Assembly: GCF_003003055.1 (NCBI RefSeq)
Contig: NZ_PVTV01000011.1
Coordinates: 833,973-897,972 of the forward strand
DNA: 64,000 nucleotides
DNA from: Jezberella montanilacus
Lineage (GTDB): Bacteria > Pseudomonadota > Gammaproteobacteria > Burkholderiales > Burkholderiaceae_B
Reading direction: 5' to 3'
Part shown: piece after piece, positions 28,549 to 37,618 of the stretch
Numbering within the stretch: position 1 is the first letter of the stretch
How the letters are laid out: each line of letters opens with the position of its first letter
Program-made: the position numbers and the translations under genes
Notes under the pieces: generated by a model
Databases searched by the model: none
Told to the model about the DNA's origin: nothing
What the model saw: the letters and a program-made list of their open reading frames with translations, nothing else

Positions 28549-28592
28549 ACAGTGCCCAGCGGTCTCGTTGTTGGTACAAAGTTAGTGTGCGC

Positions 28593-29858
28593 TTACTTTG
28601 TCATTGCTCCATAGACGAGATCCTGCACTTGCTCGCGATAGTATTTGCGCAAATCACCTGGTGCAGCCGTGCCAAGCACGACAACTAACCGCTCTTTTGG
28701 ATCCGCAAAAAACGCGGTTCCGTAGGCACCATTCCAGGTGTATTCACCGACATTACCAGGGATGGCAGCGATACCGGGTTGCATTCTGACAGCCACGCCA
28801 AGGCCAAAACCGTAGCCCTCGCGATGAGGTTCTATCACCGCAACGCGATTCTTGATTTCTGGGCCAAGATGGTTAGCGGTCATCCAAGCCACCACTTGTG
28901 GGCTCAGGATACGCTTGCCATCGAGGACGCCGCCGTTGGCAAGCATCTGCCCAAAGCGTAAATAATCACCGACTGTCGCAAATGAGCAAGCTCCCCCGCA
29001 ATCGAATTTGGTATCTTGCTTCAAGAAACGAATCTGCTGCGGCTTACCGTCAAGGGGATTATTTGGAAACGGCTGAGCTAACAGCGCCCTCTTGTTTGCA
29101 GCGACATGAAACGTTGCATCTTTCATCCCCAGGGGCTGCCAAACGGTTTTGTACAAGTATTCACCCAAACGTTGCTGAGTCACCTTTTCAACAACCGCAC
29201 CCAGTACATCGGCTGAAAAGCTGTACTCAAAAACCGTACCCGGTTGGTGCGCGAGCGGCAATTTAGTGATGTTCTCGATAAACTGATCAATCGTACCCTC
29301 AAGCGGTGGTGCATCACCGGCTGGATAAAGCTTGGAAATCGGGTCGTCACCACGACCACCATAAGTCAAACCCGACGTATGACGCATTAAGTCATGAATC
29401 AGGATGGGACGCGCCTGTGGCTCATACTTCAAGCTGCCGTCCGCTTGCGGCAATCCAACTTTCATCTCAGCAAAGGCTGGAAAATAATCAGTCAGCTTTG
29501 CTTGAATCGGCAAACGCCCTTGTTCAGTCAACGTCAAAGCTGCGACCGAAGCCATGATTTTGGTCATCGACGCCAACGGAAAAATCGTATCGGTCGTCAT
29601 CGCGATATTCTGTGCTTTGTCACGAAACCCGAATGCTTTGTAGTAAACGAGTTTGCCCTCACGCGCGATTGCCAGCACGGCTCCAGGTACTCGATCAGCC
29701 TTGATTTCACGATCAAAAAAACGGTCAATCCGGCTTAACGCATCTGCTGAAAATCCAGCAGATTCGGGTGCAACGGCTGGTAATGGCATCGTTGCTTGCT
29801 GTGCCGACGCTGCGCCGGCAATCGTCATGGCACTTAGCATGGATAGAATCCTTTTCAT
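28593..29858 (-). CDS. Serine hydrolase of the beta-lactamase class C / EstB family
   Basis: From ATG 29858 (GGAG five bases upstream) the product has 421 residues with a signal peptide (MLSAMTIAGAASA). It has the beta-lactamase fold motifs: S97-M-T-K100 as nucleophile and base, a FEYSFSADVLG segment at the YxN position with Ser in place of Asn, and a WNGAYGT C-terminal motif in place of the usual KTG. This pattern suits periplasmic esterases and D-aminopeptidase-like enzymes (EstB type) more than true AmpC beta-lactamases. The frame opens at 29972, but upstream residues are not family-like. It is divergent from the ketopantoate reductase-like gene. Confidence 0.87.
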   Translation of the reverse strand: MKRILSMLSAMTIAGAASAQQATMPLPAVAPESAGFSADALSRIDRFFDREIKADRVPGAVLAIAREGKLVYYKAFGFRDKAQNIAMTTDTIFPLASMTKIMASVAALTLTEQGRLPIQAKLTDYFPAFAEMKVGLPQADGSLKYEPQARPILIHDLMRHTSGLTYGGRGDDPISKLYPAGDAPPLEGTIDQFIENITKLPLAHQPGTVFEYSFSADVLGAVVEKVTQQRLGEYLYKTVWQPLGMKDATFHVAANKRALLAQPFPNNPLDGKPQQIRFLKQDTKFDCGGACSFATVGDYLRFGQMLANGGVLDGKRILSPQVVAWMTANHLGPEIKNRVAVIEPHREGYGFGLGVAVRMQPGIAAIPGNVGEYTWNGAYGTAFFADPKERLVVVLGTAAPGDLRKYYREQVQDLVYGAMTK

Positions 29859-30013
29859 TTTGTCTCCGCTTGTGGGTATGTCGTCTGTGACGATCGTATC
29901 GGGCAGGCTCGCGCTGAATCCACCCCCAAACAACATCGTATGATAGAAGCCTTCTAAATCCAACTGTTTCAAGAGAATTTGGTCTGTTGTCTCATTTCAT
30001 GGAAATCTACAAA

Positions 30014-30952
30014 ATGAAAGATCCGAAGGTTATTGTGATGGGCGCTGGTGCCGTCGGTTGTTTTTTCGGTGGCATGCTCGCGCGAGCTGGGCACGATGTG
30101 ACCATGATCGCGAGACCCGACCACGTTGAGGCGATCAAGCGCGATGGTCTGTATATGGACTGCTTGTCGTTTAAAGAGTATGTTTCGGTCAAAGCCACCG
30201 AGCAGCTTAACGTCATAGATCAGGCAGACCTGATTCTCTTTTGCGTGAAATCGCCAGATAGTGGTAAGACAATCGAGTTAATCAAACCCTATTTAAAGCC
30301 CGACGCGATCATTCTCAGCCTGCAAAATGGAGTCGATAATTGCCATAGGATTCGCCAACTGATCGACAACCCGGTTTACCCGGCAGTTGTCTACGTCGCG
30401 ACCGCCATGGCGGGCCCTGGCCACCTCAAACATCACGGCCGGGGCGAACTCGCGATCGGTGGCTGGGAGCCCGAGCGTGCGCACGATAGCGAAATCCAAA
30501 CACAGCTGAAATCAGTTTCGCATCTGTTCGAAGCAGCTGGGGTTCCCTGCAAGGTATCAGCGGATGTGCGCCAAGATCTCTGGTACAAATTTCTGGTTAA
30601 CTGTTGCTACAACGGGATCTCGGCCATCGGACAAATTCAATACGGCGATATGGTCGCCGTGGAGTCAGTTCGTGATCTGATCGACGAACTGGGTCGCGAA
30701 GTCGTCGCCATCGCCCGGCACGAAGGGATAGCGATGAGCGACAAGGATGCCAAATACGTCATCGATCAAATCCCTAAAACGATGCCGACGCAAAAGTCAT
30801 CTACCGGTCAAGATATTGCCCGACGCAAACCCACTGAAATCGACTATCTGAACGGGTTAATTGTCAGAAAAGGTAAACAATATGGGATTCCTGCGCCGGC
30901 GAATCAAGCAATCTATGCCTTAGTCAAAATGATCGAACACTACAACACTTGA
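30014..30952 (+). CDS. Ketopantoate reductase-family protein (PanE/ApbA-like)
   Basis: About 312 residues from ATG 30014; ATG 29999 and TTG 29987 are in-frame alternatives. The N-terminal motif GAGAVGCFFGGML binds NADP. VKSPDSGKT and LQNGVDN follow, and LWYKFLVNCCYNGISAIG carries the catalytic lysine. A C-terminal EIDYLNGLIVRKGKQYGIPAPAN block is typical of the family. 2-Dehydropantoate 2-reductase makes pantoate for coenzyme A. Many genomes hold several such paralogues, and the catabolic genes nearby suggest this one may act on another 2-keto acid. Confidence 0.86.
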   Translation: MKDPKVIVMGAGAVGCFFGGMLARAGHDVTMIARPDHVEAIKRDGLYMDCLSFKEYVSVKATEQLNVIDQADLILFCVKSPDSGKTIELIKPYLKPDAIILSLQNGVDNCHRIRQLIDNPVYPAVVYVATAMAGPGHLKHHGRGELAIGGWEPERAHDSEIQTQLKSVSHLFEAAGVPCKVSADVRQDLWYKFLVNCCYNGISAIGQIQYGDMVAVESVRDLIDELGREVVAIARHEGIAMSDKDAKYVIDQIPKTMPTQKSSTGQDIARRKPTEIDYLNGLIVRKGKQYGIPAPANQAIYALVKMIEHYNT

Positions 30953-31020
30953 GTATTATTCTTATACTAGACGCCTGTATTAGCCATTTGTACTAAGCCA
31001 AATCAAAGAGAAGGATTGCC

Positions 31021-32205
31021 ATGCTTTCGCGCCCTGATATCACCCCCTACTTGGGTAGTCTGCTTAAATTTCGACGAGACATACACGCAAACCCTGAACT
31101 TAAATTCGAAGAGGTGCGGACCTCGGATCAGATTGCCGCTTACCTCGAATCCTTAGGCTTAACAGTTCATCGCGGCATGGGTCAAACTGGGGTCGTAGCT
31201 AGCCTTAAGGGGACTGGACCGAACGCTGGTGAAGCGCATCGCACCTTAGCACTCAGGGCCGATATGGATGCTTTGCCAATTGTTGAAAAAAACGGCTTTG
31301 AGCATGTCAGCAAAAATATAGGTCGTATGCACGCTTGCGGGCACGATGGCCACACCGCCATGTTGCTCGGTGGTGCGACCCTACTGAGTAAGAATCCAGA
31401 CTTTAATGGCACTGTTCATTTCATTTTCCAACCAGGCGAAGAAGGCGGTGCTGGTGCGCAAAAAATGATCGAAGATGGCCTTTTCGATCAATTCCCAGCC
31501 AAGGCGGTTTTCGCGCTGCATAACTGGCCACCCTTGCCCAGCGGACAGATGGCGGTGCGTGTTGGTCCGATCATGGCAGCAACAGATAAAATAGAGATCA
31601 CCATCTGTGGCAAAGGCGGCCATGCAGCACAACCACACTCAACAATCGATCCTATCCCGGTCGCCTGTGCTTTAGTCATGCAGTTACAGACGTTGGTCTC
31701 CCGCACCGTAAATCCGCTCGATAGCGCGGTGTTGACCATCGCTCAGATTGAAGCTGGCACAGCTGTCAACATCATCCCCTTCGAAGCCAAAATTTCTGGC
31801 ACGCTTCGCACCTTAGGTACTGAAACACAAGCTCACTTATTGCAAGCCATCGAGCGCATGAGCAATCACGTGGCAGCCGCACACGGCACGACCGCAAAGG
31901 TCGTGCTGACCAAAGGCTATCCGTGCACTGACAATCACCGGGATGAAGCCCACTTCATGGCTGAGATCATGGCAGAGTGCGTGGGCAAAGAAAATGCCTT
32001 CCCTGATGTCTTGCCAGCCATGACCGGGGAAGACTTCAGCTTCATGTTGTTGAAAGTGCCCGGTGCTTACGGCTTTATCGGTAACGGATTGAACGGCCTG
32101 CCTGGCATCAATTTACATACGGCTGAATACGATTTCAACGATGACAACCTGACCATCGGATCACAGTTCTGGGATCGTCTGGTCAGGCGCTGGTTTGAGA
32201 AATAA
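31021..32205 (+). CDS. M20-family amidohydrolase (hippurate hydrolase-like)
   Basis: The 394-residue protein has the M20D features FRRDIHANPELKFEE, LRADMDALPI, the metal-binding MHACGHDGHTAMLLG, QPGEEGGAGA, and TGEDFSFMLLKVPG. Such enzymes split N-acyl or N-carbamoyl amino acids, for example hippurate or indole-acetyl amino acids. AAGGA lies five bases before the ATG. It sits 68 bases after the PanE-like gene on the same strand and may be cotranscribed. It is of a different M20 branch from the ArgE at 9274-10452. Confidence 0.9.
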   Translation: MLSRPDITPYLGSLLKFRRDIHANPELKFEEVRTSDQIAAYLESLGLTVHRGMGQTGVVASLKGTGPNAGEAHRTLALRADMDALPIVEKNGFEHVSKNIGRMHACGHDGHTAMLLGGATLLSKNPDFNGTVHFIFQPGEEGGAGAQKMIEDGLFDQFPAKAVFALHNWPPLPSGQMAVRVGPIMAATDKIEITICGKGGHAAQPHSTIDPIPVACALVMQLQTLVSRTVNPLDSAVLTIAQIEAGTAVNIIPFEAKISGTLRTLGTETQAHLLQAIERMSNHVAAAHGTTAKVVLTKGYPCTDNHRDEAHFMAEIMAECVGKENAFPDVLPAMTGEDFSFMLLKVPGAYGFIGNGLNGLPGINLHTAEYDFNDDNLTIGSQFWDRLVRRWFEK

Positions 32206-32259
32206 ATTTTTTATAAAGACTTGATTTACCAATTGATATCTACAATCAAAAGGACATGA

Positions 32260-32922
32260 ATGGAACTCATAGAAGGACTCGAAACCCGTCGCAGTGTCAG
32301 GGGTTTTAAATCAACACCCGTCTCACCCGAGCTAATTAAGAAAATGCTTCATGCTGCCAATCGCAGCCCTTCTTACACCAACAGTCAGCCGTGGGAAGTC
32401 GCCGTCATAACGGGCCAGAAGCGTGACCTGTTGAGCAAAACCCTGTACGACCTTGCGGCGGCAAATACCCCGGCAACACCTGACGAACCGTCACCAAAAG
32501 GCTGGCCCGAGGCAATTGCACAGCGAACCAAAACCCACGGAGCCAATCGCTTTGCAGCGCTTGGGGTCGGTCGTGATGACACTGCCAAACGGGAAGAATT
32601 ACGGCTAATTAATTTCAAATTTTTTAACGCGCCGGTTGCGATGCTTATTTTTATGGACGCGTCACTAGGCCCCTGGTCAACACTGGATATGGGTATCTTC
32701 ATACAAAGTTTGACGCTGGCTGCGCATGGCCTCGGCTTGGGTGCGTGCCTGCAAGCATCCTTATCTTACTATCCTGACGCAGCCCGCGAACTCCTTGAAA
32801 TTCCCAATACCAAGAAGCTGATCTGCGGCGTTTCAATAGGCTATCCGGATATGGATGCACCTCTTAATATCTATCGCAGCGCCAGAAAAGAAGTGGATGA
32901 CTTTACTCTTTGGTACGACTAA
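32260..32922 (+). CDS. Nitroreductase-family flavoprotein
   Basis: The 220-residue protein starts with the FMN-binding RRSVRGFKSTPVSPELI and PSYTNSQPWEVAVI, and ends with LAAHGLGLGACLQAS and a GVSIGYPD block, all typical of the NfsB-like/nitroreductase fold. It probably uses NAD(P)H to reduce nitro compounds, quinones or enones. AAGGA precedes the ATG. The M20 gene lies 54 bases upstream on the same strand, so they may be one unit. The substrate is unknown. Confidence 0.88.
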   Translation: MELIEGLETRRSVRGFKSTPVSPELIKKMLHAANRSPSYTNSQPWEVAVITGQKRDLLSKTLYDLAAANTPATPDEPSPKGWPEAIAQRTKTHGANRFAALGVGRDDTAKREELRLINFKFFNAPVAMLIFMDASLGPWSTLDMGIFIQSLTLAAHGLGLGACLQASLSYYPDAARELLEIPNTKKLICGVSIGYPDMDAPLNIYRSARKEVDDFTLWYD

Positions 32923-33037
32923 ATTTGCCAAGAGTAAAACACGCCGAACAACGTACAAAAAAGGATAAAACAGCAGCGATCATAGCTATGACGGCCCACG
33001 CACCCCAAAGCGCCTCTTGCTGGCTACGCCAGCTCAC
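32903..33037 (-). CDS. Possible small single-span membrane protein
   Basis: A 44-residue open frame (GTG 33037, stop 32903-32905) follows directly on the luciferase-like gene; an in-frame TTG abuts that gene's stop. It encodes one hydrophobic stretch (LWGAWAVIAMIAAVLSFFV) between polar ends, which could be a membrane anchor. There is no good ribosome binding site and its end overlaps the nitroreductase gene, so it may be chance. Confidence 0.2.
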   Translation of the reverse strand: MSWRSQQEALWGAWAVIAMIAAVLSFFVRCSACFTLGKFSRTKE

Positions 33038-33043
33038 GACCAA

Positions 33044-34261
33044 TCAAGGCTTGCTGGGTGACTCTTCAAGCGGTGCACTGCCCGTATGCAGGTTCAAGCG
33101 CATGTGATTCGGCACTTCTTGTCCGACATCAGTAAATGCTTTGCGCAAAGCTCCCATGCTCGGGCCCAGAATGCCGCTTCGGTTCGCGCTTAGCCACTCG
33201 CGCGAATCTCTCAAGGTGTTTAAGCTCCCCTGAAACCTTGGCATCACCCAGCGAGCAAACAGCTCATAGCTGCGCAGGGTCTGTTCACGGTTAGCCCATT
33301 CGTGAGATCTGAAGAGCACCGCACCTGCTCCGCCTCCGGTGAAGGTGAGCAATCGCTCGATACCCGCAGCTACCGTATCGGGCGAACCGACCAAGGTGGT
33401 CCCTGCCGCGAGTCCGTCGCCCAACGGATTTTCACTTCGCATTGGTGGACGTCCGAGTGTTTCGCTAAAGTAACTCAAGGTCTCAAGGCGTTCACCGTGT
33501 TTGACCTCTCTGATGGCTTGCTCATCATCTTCCGCCACATGCAGGTTGATCACCAGACGCCAAGTATCACGATTCATGGTTTTGCCATGTTTGGCCGCCT
33601 CAGCCTCGCCCAGCTGCCACTGCTCGGCAAGCTTTTGCGGACCACCGGGCAAGGCGGCGCCGAGCGACAACAAGCCCACCCCGTATTTGCCTGCCGTCAG
33701 CACACCTGAGGGTGTTGTAGCGCTCGCGACCGCAATCGGGAACCCACCTTTTGTGTAAGGCGCAAGGTGAAGCCGTGCATCTCGCAACTCGAACCAGTCG
33801 GTTTTGATGGTTAACGGCTCTTTGCACTCGAGCAGATGCATGATGGCGCCAAGAGATTCGTCCATGCGCCGACGCTGTTGATCTGCATCAATCCCCATCA
33901 TGTAAGCATCAGAGACCAGAGCACCTGGCCCGCAACCAAGCATGGCACGGCCTCGGGTCATGTGATCCAGTTGCACAAAACGCTGCGCGACAAGAAAAGG
34001 ATGGTGGTACGGCAAACTGGTGACACCAGATCCCAACATGATGTGGCGAGTGCGCTCCGCCGCAGCCGCGATAAAAATCTCTGGCGATGCAATGGTCTCC
34101 CAGCCACCAGAATGATGCTCGCCAATCCACGCTTCATCAAACCCCAACTGATCGAGCCACTGAATCAGTTCAAGATCGCGCTGCAATCCTAGTGTGGGAT
34201 TGTCACCAAGCCTGTGAAAAGGAGCCAAAAAAATGCCGAATCTTAGTCCTGCATGTGCCAT
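33044..34261 (-). CDS. Luciferase-like (LLM-class) flavin-dependent oxidoreductase
   Basis: The 405-residue protein is a bacterial luciferase-family member: RFGIFLAPFHRLGDNP, LDQLGFDEAWIGEHHSGGWE, LGSGVTSLPYHHPFLVAQRF, and RAMLGCGPGALVSDA. A later segment, ASATTPSGVLTAGKYGVGLLS, contributes to the FMN site. Such enzymes oxidise aldehydes, alkanes or ketones with reduced flavin and O2. A GAGAG ribosome binding site lies six bases before ATG 34261. Just upstream in the leader is a tandem AATTTTT repeat. It is divergent from the Bug-type binding protein. Confidence 0.88.
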   Translation of the reverse strand: MAHAGLRFGIFLAPFHRLGDNPTLGLQRDLELIQWLDQLGFDEAWIGEHHSGGWETIASPEIFIAAAAERTRHIMLGSGVTSLPYHHPFLVAQRFVQLDHMTRGRAMLGCGPGALVSDAYMMGIDADQQRRRMDESLGAIMHLLECKEPLTIKTDWFELRDARLHLAPYTKGGFPIAVASATTPSGVLTAGKYGVGLLSLGAALPGGPQKLAEQWQLGEAEAAKHGKTMNRDTWRLVINLHVAEDDEQAIREVKHGERLETLSYFSETLGRPPMRSENPLGDGLAAGTTLVGSPDTVAAGIERLLTFTGGGAGAVLFRSHEWANREQTLRSYELFARWVMPRFQGSLNTLRDSREWLSANRSGILGPSMGALRKAFTDVGQEVPNHMRLNLHTGSAPLEESPSKP

Positions 34262-34272
34262 GCTTGTCTCTC

Positions 34273-34300
34273 AATTTTTAATTTTTAATTTTTAATTCTT
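34273..34300. repeat. Heptamer tandem repeat, AATTTTT x 3 plus one variant
   Basis: Three exact AATTTTT copies (34273-34293) are followed by a variant AATTCTT. The tract lies in the leader of the luciferase-like gene, just upstream of its ribosome binding site. Slippage could change leader length and so expression; the base pattern is seen directly, the role is a guess. Confidence 0.75.
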
Positions 34301-34424
34301 ACAGGTTTAACACAACTCACATCGCTGATAAAGCGATTCTTTAGCCTTGCTCTGACAACTCGCGCCAAGCCTCGAGCATGGTTAAATATGTGAAAAACAT
34401 AGCTAAAACATATGGTGAGACAAG

Positions 34425-35402
34425 ATGGGCAAAGTGCAGTTCGGTTTGATACTGAAAGTCTTCTTCATGGTGAGTACCCTGTCGATTGGGTTCACCGCTG
34501 CTGGTCAAAACGACGCATTGCCCAATGCGATTCGAATCATTGTTCCCTTCACGCCAGGTGGCAGTAATGATGTGTTCGGGCGAGCGCTTGCCGAACAACT
34601 GTCCCGCAAACTGGGCATCACCGTATTAGTTGAGAATAAACCCGGTGCCGGCGGCATGATTGGCTCGGCCGAGGTGGCGAGAGCTAAGCCTGACGGCACA
34701 ACCTTGCTACTGAGCTCAAACTCTTTTGTGACACGAGCCGCAACGGACGATAAGCTACCATTTGACTCGAAAACAGCTTTCACACCAGTCGCCATGGTTG
34801 CTCAAGGCGGGATGCTGCTCGTCGTCAGCAACGACACCCCATACCAAACCGTTGCTGATTTAATTAACGACAGCAAGAAAAGACCAATCAACTTTGGTTC
34901 AGCCGGGATCGGGTCTATTGGTCATTTAAGCGGCGAGCTCTTCACCAAAATGGCCCACGTCGACATCACTCACGTCCCTTACAAAGGGATTTCCCCCGCC
35001 ATGACCGACATGATTGGCGGGCGTCTCTTTAGCATGATCACAACGTCCGCGTCGCTTGGCGGTGCGATCAAAGGCGCGCAAGTGCGTCCGCTCGCAGTGA
35101 CTTCACTGACTGCTTCCAAGTTTTTTCCGAATTTACCAACCGTGGCCCAAACAGTTCCCGGGTACTCGGTTAACGTATGGTGGGGCGTCTATGCCCCGGC
35201 CAATACGCCACCACCGCTGGTCGCTCGTCTGAATCGCGCAATCCGGGATGTATCAGCCCAACCCAAGTTGATGGATCTTTTCGCGGCCGAAGCCGCCGAA
35301 CCGTCTGACATGTCCGCGACGGAATTCAGTACTTACGTCAACGAAGAGCTCGAAAAATGGCAACAACTTGCCCGCGAACGTGGCATCAAACAAATCGACT
35401 AG
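34425..35402 (+). CDS. Bug/TctC-family periplasmic binding protein
   Basis: The 325-residue protein has a signal peptide (VFFMVSTLSIGFTAAGQ) and the tripartite tricarboxylate receptor fold: IRIIVPFTPGGSNDVFGRAL, VVENKPGAG-like VLVENKPGAGGMIGSAEVA, FGSAGIGSIGHLSGELF, and VDITHVPYKGISPAMTDM. Bug proteins bind carboxylates for TctAB transporters; they are greatly expanded in Burkholderiales and often stand alone, as here. It heads a unit with an enoyl-CoA hydratase (10-base gap) and an MmgE/PrpD protein, so the ligand may be the acid degraded by those enzymes. Confidence 0.92.
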   Translation: MGKVQFGLILKVFFMVSTLSIGFTAAGQNDALPNAIRIIVPFTPGGSNDVFGRALAEQLSRKLGITVLVENKPGAGGMIGSAEVARAKPDGTTLLLSSNSFVTRAATDDKLPFDSKTAFTPVAMVAQGGMLLVVSNDTPYQTVADLINDSKKRPINFGSAGIGSIGHLSGELFTKMAHVDITHVPYKGISPAMTDMIGGRLFSMITTSASLGGAIKGAQVRPLAVTSLTASKFFPNLPTVAQTVPGYSVNVWWGVYAPANTPPPLVARLNRAIRDVSAQPKLMDLFAAEAAEPSDMSATEFSTYVNEELEKWQQLARERGIKQID

Positions 35403-35412
35403 AGGCATCAAG

Positions 35413-36201
35413 ATGACAGATCAACTGGTATTCGAAGTAAAAGACAACATTGCGACCATCAGACTCAATCGTCCTGAGCGCTACAACGCATTTACACAAG
35501 AGATGTTAATTGCCTGGGCACAAGCGCTCGAAGAATCGGCCTCGCGCGAGGATGTTCACGTGATTGTTCTGACTGGCACGGGCAAGGGCTTTTGTTCGGG
35601 TGGTGACGTTGGCAATATGAATAATCGCAGTGAAGACAGTGCTTATCAGCGCCGCCGATTTTTATCAGACTATGTGCATCGCATCCCGCTGTTGCTTGAA
35701 TCAATAGACAAGCCTGTCATCGTTGCAGTCAACGGTGTGGCCACTGGTGCAGGCATGGACATGGCCTTGATGGGGGATATTCGAATCGCAGCTCGAAGCG
35801 CCCGTTTCGCCGAAACGTATGTGAAAGTGGGTCTTTTCGCCGGTGACGGCGGTACATGGTTATTACCAAGACTGGTTGGTTTACCCAAAGCGCTAGAGCT
35901 ATTTTGGACGGCTCGCTTTGTTGATGCCGATGAAGCAGAGAAACTCGGTATCGTGAATAAAGTCGTTGACGATGACCAACTAATGGTCGCCACTTACGAA
36001 ATGGCTGCACAAATCGCCGCTCAACCCCAGATAGCTGTGCGCATGATGAAGCGGGCGGCTCGTCAGGGTGAAAGAGTGGATCTGCGAACCCACCTGGACA
36101 TGGCCGCCTCTCACATGGCCGCCATGTATTCAACTGAAGACCATAAAGAAGCTGCGAAAGCCTTTGTTGAAAAGCGCCCACCTGTGCTCAAAGGCCAATA
36201 A
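35413..36201 (+). CDS. Enoyl-CoA hydratase/isomerase family protein
   Basis: From ATG 35413 (AGAGG seven bases before) the product has 262 residues with the crotonase fold: RLNRPERYNAFTQEM, GKGFCSGGDVGNM (oxyanion hole), VNGVATGAGMDMALMGDIRIA, and VGLFAGDGGTWLLPRLVG. In that last block an aspartate stands where many hydratases have the second catalytic Glu region, a variation seen in other paralogues of the family. Hydration, isomerisation or another crotonase reaction are all possible. The frame opens upstream at 35368 inside the Bug gene, without similarity. Confidence 0.88.
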   Translation: MTDQLVFEVKDNIATIRLNRPERYNAFTQEMLIAWAQALEESASREDVHVIVLTGTGKGFCSGGDVGNMNNRSEDSAYQRRRFLSDYVHRIPLLLESIDKPVIVAVNGVATGAGMDMALMGDIRIAARSARFAETYVKVGLFAGDGGTWLLPRLVGLPKALELFWTARFVDADEAEKLGIVNKVVDDDQLMVATYEMAAQIAAQPQIAVRMMKRAARQGERVDLRTHLDMAASHMAAMYSTEDHKEAAKAFVEKRPPVLKGQ

Positions 36202-36230
36202 TTTCTATAAATTTTTTATGAGACTGAATC

Positions 36231-37607
36231 ATGCGTCAGACACAAGACACCATCCTTGAGCAATTTGCTGCTTTTTTTTGTCAGATGAAGTTTGAGGATC
36301 TACCTCAGCCAGTCGTGCAGAAGACCAAGATGCTGACGCTTGATCTGCTTGGCGTGACCATTGCGGGTTTGAAGATGGAGTTTCCCCGTATTACCAAAGA
36401 TTATCTGACTAGCCTTAAGGGTATCGAAGAGGCTACCCTCTTTGGTCACGAGGGCAAAGTGCCAGCAATCCACGCAGCGCTCGCCAACGGCATCAGCGCA
36501 CACGCTCTCGATATGGACGACGGGTATCGCTACGGTGGCGTGCATGCCGGGGTGGCCGTGATCCCTGCCGCGCTGGCTTACGCCGAGTCAAAGCAACTCA
36601 GTGGCAAAGAGCTGATCTTGGCCATTGCAATGGGCTACGAAATTATTAATCGTATCGCCAAGGCGATGAATCCATCGCATTTGAATCGAGGCTTCCACAC
36701 CACTGGCACCCTGGGCGTATTGGGTGCCGCGGCAGCATGCGGTGTTTTAGCTGGGTTGAACAAAGAGCAGATGACCAGCGCACTGGGTATCTCTGCGCTA
36801 CAAGGCGCGGGCTTGCTTGAGATTTTGCACGATGGTTCAATGGTCAAACCTTTACATCCGGGCAAAGCTGCCATGGCAGGCATCCTCTCGGTCGAAATGG
36901 CTAAGCGCGGTGCCAAAGGCCCTGTCACCGCACTCGAAGGGCCAAAAGGTCTGTTCAATGCCATGGCCGATGAAGTCAAACTTGACGGGCTGTTCGACAA
37001 TCTAGGCGTTGAGTTTTACATCATGGATCAATACATCAAACTTCATGCAGCCTGTCGGCATATTCACGCATCGATCGATGGTCTGCTGTCAATCATGACT
37101 GACAACGAGCTTCAGTTCTCGGACATTGCTGACGTATCCGTCACCACGTATCCGGTTGCCACGAGCTTTTGCGGGTCTACCGTTCTGCCGGACACTGCTG
37201 AAGGCGCGAAATTCAGTATCGCCTACTCGACTGCCATGGCAGCTTTTTACGGCGATGTCAGCGAAGATCGTTATGCTCCCTCCATTGTTGATCATCCCGA
37301 GATACAAGCATTGGCGTTGAATATTCGTGCCACCACCAATGATCGGTGGACAGCAAGCTACCCACGTGAACGTGGCGCGACAATATTGGTTAACAGCAAA
37401 GTAGGACAGTCCTTCAGCGTCGACGTGCCCTTAGCTAAAGGTGAACCAGAAAATCCCGCAAGCGATGCTGACTTCATTGCGAAATTCAAACAGAACAGCA
37501 CTCAATACAGCGACGCAATCACCACCAAAGTACTGGACGTCACCCTGGCGCTTGATCAACATAGCGTTGAGGACCTGACTAAGGCCCTGAGCAAGCTTGC
37601 CCCTTAA
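36231..37607 (+). CDS. MmgE/PrpD-family protein, cytosolic
   Basis: The 458-residue protein carries LTLDLLGVTIAGLKM, ANGISAHALDMDDGYRYGGVHAG, AIAMGYEIINRIAKAMNP and KPLHPGKAAMAGILSVEMA, the core of the MmgE/PrpD dehydratase/decarboxylase fold. There is no signal peptide, in contrast to the relative at 6380-7849. Family members act on 2-methylcitrate, cis-aconitate or similar branched tricarboxylates. With the Bug receptor and crotonase genes it could form a small carboxylate-degradation unit. It is convergent with the TonB-like gene, 11 bases apart. Confidence 0.88.
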   Translation: MRQTQDTILEQFAAFFCQMKFEDLPQPVVQKTKMLTLDLLGVTIAGLKMEFPRITKDYLTSLKGIEEATLFGHEGKVPAIHAALANGISAHALDMDDGYRYGGVHAGVAVIPAALAYAESKQLSGKELILAIAMGYEIINRIAKAMNPSHLNRGFHTTGTLGVLGAAAACGVLAGLNKEQMTSALGISALQGAGLLEILHDGSMVKPLHPGKAAMAGILSVEMAKRGAKGPVTALEGPKGLFNAMADEVKLDGLFDNLGVEFYIMDQYIKLHAACRHIHASIDGLLSIMTDNELQFSDIADVSVTTYPVATSFCGSTVLPDTAEGAKFSIAYSTAMAAFYGDVSEDRYAPSIVDHPEIQALALNIRATTNDRWTASYPRERGATILVNSKVGQSFSVDVPLAKGEPENPASDADFIAKFKQNSTQYSDAITTKVLDVTLALDQHSVEDLTKALSKLAP

Positions 37608-37618
37608 GGGTAGCGGTC

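Noticed and set aside
28593..29858. True class C beta-lactamase (antibiotic resistance gene)
   Set aside because: The YxN and KTG positions are not those of AmpC (Y-S-F-S and WNGAYGT), so an EstB-like esterase or peptidase is more likely.
28593..30952. Toxin-antitoxin or defence system among the catabolic genes
   Set aside because: Each gene in this part belongs to a recognisable metabolic or transport family; no paired small toxin-like genes or nuclease/NTPase combinations were seen.
32903..33037. Small membrane ORF as a certain gene
   Set aside because: It has no good ribosome binding site and overlaps the nitroreductase end; kept only as a low-confidence feature.
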